Source: Mycolicibacterium iranicum | GTDB lineage: Bacteria > Actinomycetota > Actinomycetes > Mycobacteriales > Mycobacteriaceae | Direction: 5' to 3' | NCBI RefSeq assembly: GCF_014190915.1 | Contig: NZ_JACHVU010000022.1 | Span: forward strand, 1 to 45,042 | Length of the DNA stretch: 45,042 bases | Part shown: piece by piece, positions 41,385-45,042 of the stretch | Numbering within the stretch: the stretch's first letter is position 1 | Layout: the number at the start of each line of letters is the position of its first letter | Program-made: the position numbers and the translations under genes | Notes under the pieces: model-generated | The model's input: only the letters and a program-made list of their open reading frames with translations | The model's database searches: none | Told to the model about the DNA's origin: nothing

Positions 41385-42080
41385 TCAGCCCTGCGAATGC
41401 CCGCCGTCGCGGATGCCCTCGGCGTCTTCGGCGGCGATTCGGCGTTCGACCTCGTACCAGTATTCACGCACCGGGAACTGGACACCTTCGGGTCCGTTCT
41501 CGCCGAACGTCTCCTCGACGGCGTCGAGATCCTTGATCATCTGGAGGGCGAGTTCGCGTTCCGCCGCGTAATACTGCTCGGACCACTTCAGCGCCAGCCG
41601 CGCATAGGCCCATGCAGGTTGCTCGCTGGTCCAACGAACCTCGGTCGCCGCAGACTGCTGGAGTTGCTCCGCGTAGGCCGCATGCTCAGCGAGGATCTCA
41701 CGGAGCCGCCCCGGCTTCAGCAAGTGCCCGAGCATCACTCGCAGCATCGGGTTGTGCTTCAGGCTGGGCGGTTCGACCGGTTCGTCATTGATCCAGCGGC
41801 TGACGGCGGCCTGGCCGTCGTCGGTGATCTTGTACATCCGACGACTCCGAACTCCGGCGTCGACGCGTGAACTCACCAGACCCAACCGCTCCAAACGCTT
41901 CAGTTCGGAGTAGATCTGACTGTAGGCAGGACTGGAATAGAAGAACCGGATAGCCCAGTTGATCCACTTCTTGATGTCGTAGCCCGAGAGCTCATCGCCG
42001 CTGGTCAACAGGCCCAGCAGGGCCCATCCGGTGGGTGACACATTCAACCCATCGGGCTCACCTGCGGCGTGTTCCGTCAC
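41385..42080 (-). CDS. PadR-family transcriptional regulator
   Basis: A 231-aa regulator. The N-terminal winged helix (about 15-95) reads GWALLGLLTSGDELSGYDIKKWI, then YSQIYSELKRLERLGLVSS and YKITDDGQAAVSRWI. This is followed by the long C-terminal helical dimerisation domain of the larger PadR subfamily. The leaderless GTG start at 42080 lies 49 bp from the centre of dyad site 11, with -10 TAGCCT (42087-42092, minus strand) 6 nt before it. Its own promoter therefore shares the cluster dyad with the flavin reductase operon. It could be the dyad's reader, a target, or both. Confidence 0.87.
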   Translation of the reverse strand: MTEHAAGEPDGLNVSPTGWALLGLLTSGDELSGYDIKKWINWAIRFFYSSPAYSQIYSELKRLERLGLVSSRVDAGVRSRRMYKITDDGQAAVSRWINDEPVEPPSLKHNPMLRVMLGHLLKPGRLREILAEHAAYAEQLQQSAATEVRWTSEQPAWAYARLALKWSEQYYAAERELALQMIKDLDAVEETFGENGPEGVQFPVREYWYEVERRIAAEDAEGIRDGGHSQG

Positions 42081-42121
42081 CGGCCAAGGCTAGCAATGTG
42101 ACCGGCCCGAAGGCCTGCTAC

Positions 42122-42136
42122 TACCGCTCACCGGGA
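42122..42136. promoter_or_regulatory. Cluster dyad site 11, divergent PadR/HsaB-like
   Basis: TACCG CTCAC CGGGA, centre 42129. It is 49 bp from the minus-strand GTG at 42080. On the plus strand the rule predicts a start near 42178, with ATGGAT (42165-42170) as a weak -10 and a short leader carrying GGGAG before the ATG at 42216. Confidence 0.55.
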
Positions 42137-42215
42137 GGACGCGTTGCGTCCATCCGCACCCGACATGGATCGTGGCACCCGACGTGAAGGTCGGCGTGAA
42201 CAGCTTGGGAGATGT

Positions 42216-42731
42216 ATGACTGCTCAACCCGGTGGCGATGTCATCACACCCGCGGGCCCGGAGATGCGCCGCGTGCTCGGGCACTTCTGCACCGGTATTG
42301 CCGTCATCACCGCGCACGACGGCGACCGCCCCATCGGCTTCACCTGCCAGTCGGTCACCTCGGTATCACTGGATCCGCCCTACATTTCGTTCTGCCCGTC
42401 CAGCGCGTCGATCAGCTGGCCCTCGATCCGCGACGTCGGCTCCCTGTGCGTCAACATCCTTGCTGCCGAACAACGCGATGTCTGCGTGCAGTTCGCCACC
42501 CGCGGTGATGACAAGTTCGCCGGTGTCACCTGGAATCCCGGCGTGAACGGAGCCCCAGCCCTGGACGGCGCGCTGGCGTCGGTGGAGGCCGATATCGAGT
42601 TCGAGCATGCCGCCGGTGATCACACCATCGTCGTCGCCCGGGTCACCGGACTTTGGGCGCACGAGGAACGACGTCCGCTGCTTTTCTACCGCGGCGGTTA
42701 CGGAGCATTCCAAGGGGTAGCCCATGCCTGA
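42216..42731 (+). CDS. hsaB: Flavin reductase, HsaB-like
   Basis: A 171-aa member of the HpaC/HsaB flavin reductase family. RRVLGHFCTGIAVIT (18-32), GFTCQS, LDPP, CVNILA, and the C-terminal RPLLFYRGGYGAF match HsaB as I remember it. It supplies reduced FMN to the monooxygenase HsaA, encoded 35 kb away at 7343. GGGAG lies about 6 nt before the ATG at 42216; an in-frame ATG at 42165 would add 17 arginine-rich residues and is less likely. It overlaps the following KstD gene by 8 bp (ATGCCTGA). Confidence 0.85.
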   Translation: MTAQPGGDVITPAGPEMRRVLGHFCTGIAVITAHDGDRPIGFTCQSVTSVSLDPPYISFCPSSASISWPSIRDVGSLCVNILAAEQRDVCVQFATRGDDKFAGVTWNPGVNGAPALDGALASVEADIEFEHAAGDHTIVVARVTGLWAHEERRPLLFYRGGYGAFQGVAHA

Positions 42732-44271
42732 GTTCGATGCCGAGTTCGACGTCATCGTCGCCGGATCCGGCGGTGGCATCACCGGCGCGTATACCGCTGC
42801 CCGCGAGGGACTTTCGGTGCTGTTGGTGGAGGCGACCGACATGTTCGGCGGCACCACCGCCTACTCCGGTGGTGGTGGTGTGTGGTACCCCTGCAACCCG
42901 GTCCTGCAGCGCGCAGGCACCGACGACACTTTGGACGAAGCACTCACCTATTTTCACGCTGTCGTCGGCGACCGCACACCGCGCGAACTGCAGGAAACCT
43001 ATGTCCGCGGTGGTGCCAAGTTGATCGAATATCTGGAACGGGATCCGGCGTTCGAGTTCACGGTGCTGCCGTGGCCGGACTATTACGGCTCGGTGCCGGA
43101 GGCCCGCAACGACGGCTACCGGCATACCGTCCCGCTGCCGGTCCCCGACTCCGCCCTCGGCCGCTACGCCGGGCAGGTGCGCGGACCGTTGGACACCGAG
43201 CGCCTCGGCGCCGAAGCACCCGACCTGTTGGTCGGCGGGCGCGCCTTGGTCGGCCGGTTCCTCGCCGCACTCGACAAGCTGCCGAACGTCACCTGCCTGC
43301 GGAACGCACCATTGACGGACCTCATCACCGAGCGCGGCGCGGTCGTGGGAGCGGTCATCGAGCACGACGGTTCGCCGGTGCGGGTCGGGGCCCGTCGCGG
43401 AGTGCTGCTGGCCAGCGGCGGATTCGAACAGAACGCGGTCATGCGCGCCCAGTACGGCGTGCCGGGCAGCGCGACCGACACCATGGGCGGGCCGGGCAGT
43501 ACCGGCGAGGCACATCGCGCCGGCATCGCCGCCGGCGCGGACGTCGACCTGATGGATCAGGCGTGGTGGTCGCCCGGATTGACCCATCCCGACGGCCGGT
43601 CGGCGTTTGCGCTGTGGTTCACCGGTGGCATCTTCGTCAACCAGCAGGGTCGCCGGTTCGTCAACGAATCGGCCCCCTATGACCGCATCGGCCGCGACAT
43701 CATCCGCCAGATGCAGGACGGCTCCATCACTTTGCCGTTCTGGATGGTCTACGACAACCGGGACGCCGGTGTTCCGCCGGTCAAGGCCACCAACGTGTCG
43801 ATGGTCGAGCCCGAGAAGTACCGCGCGGCGGGCCTGTGGCACACCGCCGACACCCTGGCCGCATTGGCGGAGGCCATCGGCGTGCCGGCCGAGGAGTTGG
43901 AAGCCACCGTTGAGCGATACAACACGCTGGCAGCCACCGGCGTCGACGACGACTTCGGCCGTGGCGGTGAGGCCTACGATCGGGCATTCAGCGGGGGTGA
44001 GTCCCCGATGGTCGCCATCGATACCCCGCCCTACCACGCGGCCGCGTTCGGGCTGTCCGATCTGGGGACCAAGGGCGGGCTGCGGACCGACACCCACGCA
44101 CGGGTGGTGCACGCCGACGGTACGCCCATCCCGGGGCTGTATGCGGCCGGCAACACGATGGCGGCGGTGTCGGGCACGACCTACCCCGGCGGCGGTAATC
44201 CGATCGGCGCCTCGATGCTGTTCAGCCACCTCGCCGCGCTGGACATGGCTGCGCAGGTCACCGTGCAGTGA
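42724..44271 (+). CDS. 3-Ketosteroid Delta1-dehydrogenase, second copy
   Basis: A 515-aa FAD enzyme of the KSTD family. The FAD motif is GSGGGI near 14, followed by VEATDMFGGTTAYSGG. The C-terminal segment TTYPGGGNPIGASMLF carries Tyr487 and Gly491, the Delta1-KSTD pair. It differs from the copy at 39696 throughout, so the two are not a recent duplication and may prefer different steroids. The start is the ATG inside the flavin reductase stop overlap; the stop in turn overlaps the thioesterase GTG (GTGA). Confidence 0.82.
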   Translation: MPEFDAEFDVIVAGSGGGITGAYTAAREGLSVLLVEATDMFGGTTAYSGGGGVWYPCNPVLQRAGTDDTLDEALTYFHAVVGDRTPRELQETYVRGGAKLIEYLERDPAFEFTVLPWPDYYGSVPEARNDGYRHTVPLPVPDSALGRYAGQVRGPLDTERLGAEAPDLLVGGRALVGRFLAALDKLPNVTCLRNAPLTDLITERGAVVGAVIEHDGSPVRVGARRGVLLASGGFEQNAVMRAQYGVPGSATDTMGGPGSTGEAHRAGIAAGADVDLMDQAWWSPGLTHPDGRSAFALWFTGGIFVNQQGRRFVNESAPYDRIGRDIIRQMQDGSITLPFWMVYDNRDAGVPPVKATNVSMVEPEKYRAAGLWHTADTLAALAEAIGVPAEELEATVERYNTLAATGVDDDFGRGGEAYDRAFSGGESPMVAIDTPPYHAAAFGLSDLGTKGGLRTDTHARVVHADGTPIPGLYAAGNTMAAVSGTTYPGGGNPIGASMLFSHLAALDMAAQVTVQ

Positions 44272-44879
44272 GCGAGCCCATCAGCGCCGAGTACGCCCGT
44301 CGGATCGAAGAACTCTACGGTCCACTGACGCAATCGCTACGCAAGCTCATCGACGTCGTGATCCGCAGCCAGGCCGGTGACGACGACGTGACGCGGGCAC
44401 ATGGTTTGATCGACCAAGCGGCGGCACTACTGGGTTCACGGCTCGATGACGAACCGTTCGGGGTGCGAGCCACCACCGAAGGCGGGATCCTCACCTGGGG
44501 AAACGTCGCTATGGGTGTACGTAACGCGATCGCTTTCCCGCTGCAGATCGAACACGACGAAAGCGGCAGGGCGAGTGCAGATCTGCTACTCGGAGCGCCC
44601 TACGAGGGCCCACCCGGGCACGTGCACGGCGGCGTCTGCGCGCTCATCCTCGACCACGTGCTCGGCGCCACGGCGCATCGACCGGGAAGACCGGCATTCA
44701 CCGGCACACTGAACCTGCGCTACATGGCACCCACCCGGCTCGGCAAGCTGCGGGCAGAGGCGTGGATCGACAGCGAAACTGAATCGAAAACGATTGCCGT
44801 AGGCGAACTCTGGGACGCTGACGGCGTCCTCACAGTTCACGCCGAAGGCGTCTTCATCAGACCGAAAGCAAAGACATGA
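44268..44879 (+). CDS. PaaI-type hotdog thioesterase
   Basis: A 203-aa protein with a hotdog fold in the C-terminal two-thirds. GPPGHVHGGVCALILDHVLG (about 117-136) is the helix and active-site loop of the PaaI/4HBT family, followed by strand LNLRYMAPTRLG. The first 65 residues are an extra helical region. It would hydrolyse an acyl-CoA, perhaps releasing trapped CoA or finishing a side-chain cycle. The GTG start overlaps the KstD stop, and its own stop overlaps the DUF35 start (ATGA), so four genes from 42216 are coupled. Confidence 0.8.
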   Translation: MSEPISAEYARRIEELYGPLTQSLRKLIDVVIRSQAGDDDVTRAHGLIDQAAALLGSRLDDEPFGVRATTEGGILTWGNVAMGVRNAIAFPLQIEHDESGRASADLLLGAPYEGPPGHVHGGVCALILDHVLGATAHRPGRPAFTGTLNLRYMAPTRLGKLRAEAWIDSETESKTIAVGELWDADGVLTVHAEGVFIRPKAKT

Positions 44880-45042
44880 GAGTCGACTCGTCAACCGAAC
44901 CTGCGGTCGAGGGGTGGTTTGCCTTCGATGACGCTGGTGATCCTCATCTGATCGGCGGTAAGTGTTCTCAGTGCGGGACCTTTGTGTTCCCGCCGCGGGC
45001 CAACAACTGCCCCAATCCCGGGTGTGACGGTGACGAGCTGGC
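44876..45042 (+). CDS. DUF35 Zn-ribbon/OB-fold protein (partial)
   Basis: Only the first 55 codons are in the window. After a 25-residue lead (GWFAFDDAGDPHLIGGK) comes a zinc ribbon: Cys30-x2-Cys33, then Cys45-x4-Cys50, with FPPRANNCPN between. This is the start of a DUF35 rubredoxin-like/OB-fold protein. Such proteins pair with thiolases or Ltp2-type aldolases, as in steroid side-chain removal (ChsH2/Ltp2), so a thiolase-like gene is expected just past the right edge. ATG overlaps the thioesterase stop. Confidence 0.8.
   Translation, partial: MRVDSSTEPAVEGWFAFDDAGDPHLIGGKCSQCGTFVFPPRANNCPNPGCDGDEL

Noticed and set aside
42067..42085. TTCCGTCACCGG near the PadR start as a further dyad
   Set aside because: The spacer is 4 rather than 5 bp and it overlaps the PadR start codon, so it does not fit the spacing rule.
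1..45042. Mobile elements, CRISPR arrays, tRNA or rRNA genes, toxin-antitoxin or defence systems
   Set aside because: No transposase, integrase, array-like repeats, RNA gene folds or defence domains were seen; the content is uniformly catabolic and regulatory.

Overview
The window is GC-rich, densely packed actinobacterial DNA, most likely from a Mycolicibacterium/Mycobacterium or close relative. Supporting signs are many leaderless ATG/GTG starts preceded by TANNNT-like -10 boxes, ATGA/GTGA gene overlaps, an F420-type LLM oxidoreductase, and homologues of mycobacterial steroid-degradation proteins. I find no rRNA, tRNA, insertion sequence, CRISPR array or phage gene. Nearly all the DNA is one steroid-catabolism cluster. 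Its content recalls the second (C-19+) steroid cluster described in M. smegmatis; that comparison is from memory and unchecked.

Layout. 0.3-1.2 kb: meta-cleavage hydrolase (HsaD-like). 1.2-6.1 kb, minus strand: Baeyer-Villiger monooxygenase (BVMO), an SDR relic, SDR, LLM oxidoreductase, SnoaL-like protein, SDR. 6.2-10.9 kb: KshB-like reductase, HsaA-like monooxygenase, HsaC-like extradiol dioxygenase, Delta4-(5alpha)-KSTD-like flavoprotein. 11.1-15.3 kb: IclR regulator and esterase, Old Yellow Enzyme homologue, two small barrel proteins. 15.3-21.2 kb: SDR and HAPMO-type BVMO, acyl-CoA synthetase, P450 with a predicted 19-codon leader. 21.4-27.0 kb: ADH, ALDH, crotonase and a tandem acyl-CoA dehydrogenase pair. 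27.1-30.6 kb: SnoaL-like protein, SDR, esterase, and an unassigned protein with a possible iron-binding facial triad. 30.7-36.4 kb: second IclR, divergent from sulfotransferase, alkylsulfatase-like MBL protein, SDR, MDR dehydrogenase and a genuine ketosteroid isomerase. 36.4-42.1 kb: Delta4-KSTD-like protein, four-cysteine small protein, KshA, Delta1-KSTD and PadR. 42.2-45.0 kb: HsaB-like flavin reductase, Delta1-KSTD, thioesterase and the start of a DUF35 Zn-ribbon protein.

Working model (inference). SDRs and the isomerase produce 3-keto-4-ene steroids. The 4- and 1-dehydrogenases and KshAB then open ring B. HsaAB, HsaC and HsaD hydroxylate, cleave and hydrolyse ring A. The BVMOs with esterases may attack ketone side chains or ring D. 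The fadD, P450, ADH, ALDH, crotonase and ACAD block may shorten an acyl side chain. Enzymes for the small ring-A fragment (HsaEFG) are not here.

The most novel signal is regulatory. A 15-bp dyad, consensus TCCCG-N5-CGGGA, recurs in eleven promoter regions plus one weak case. Where the promoter looks leaderless its centre lies 49-51 bp upstream of the start codon, and several copies sit between divergent genes. The 30.7-36.4 kb block lacks the dyad and has its own palindrome next to its IclR gene, so it looks separately controlled.
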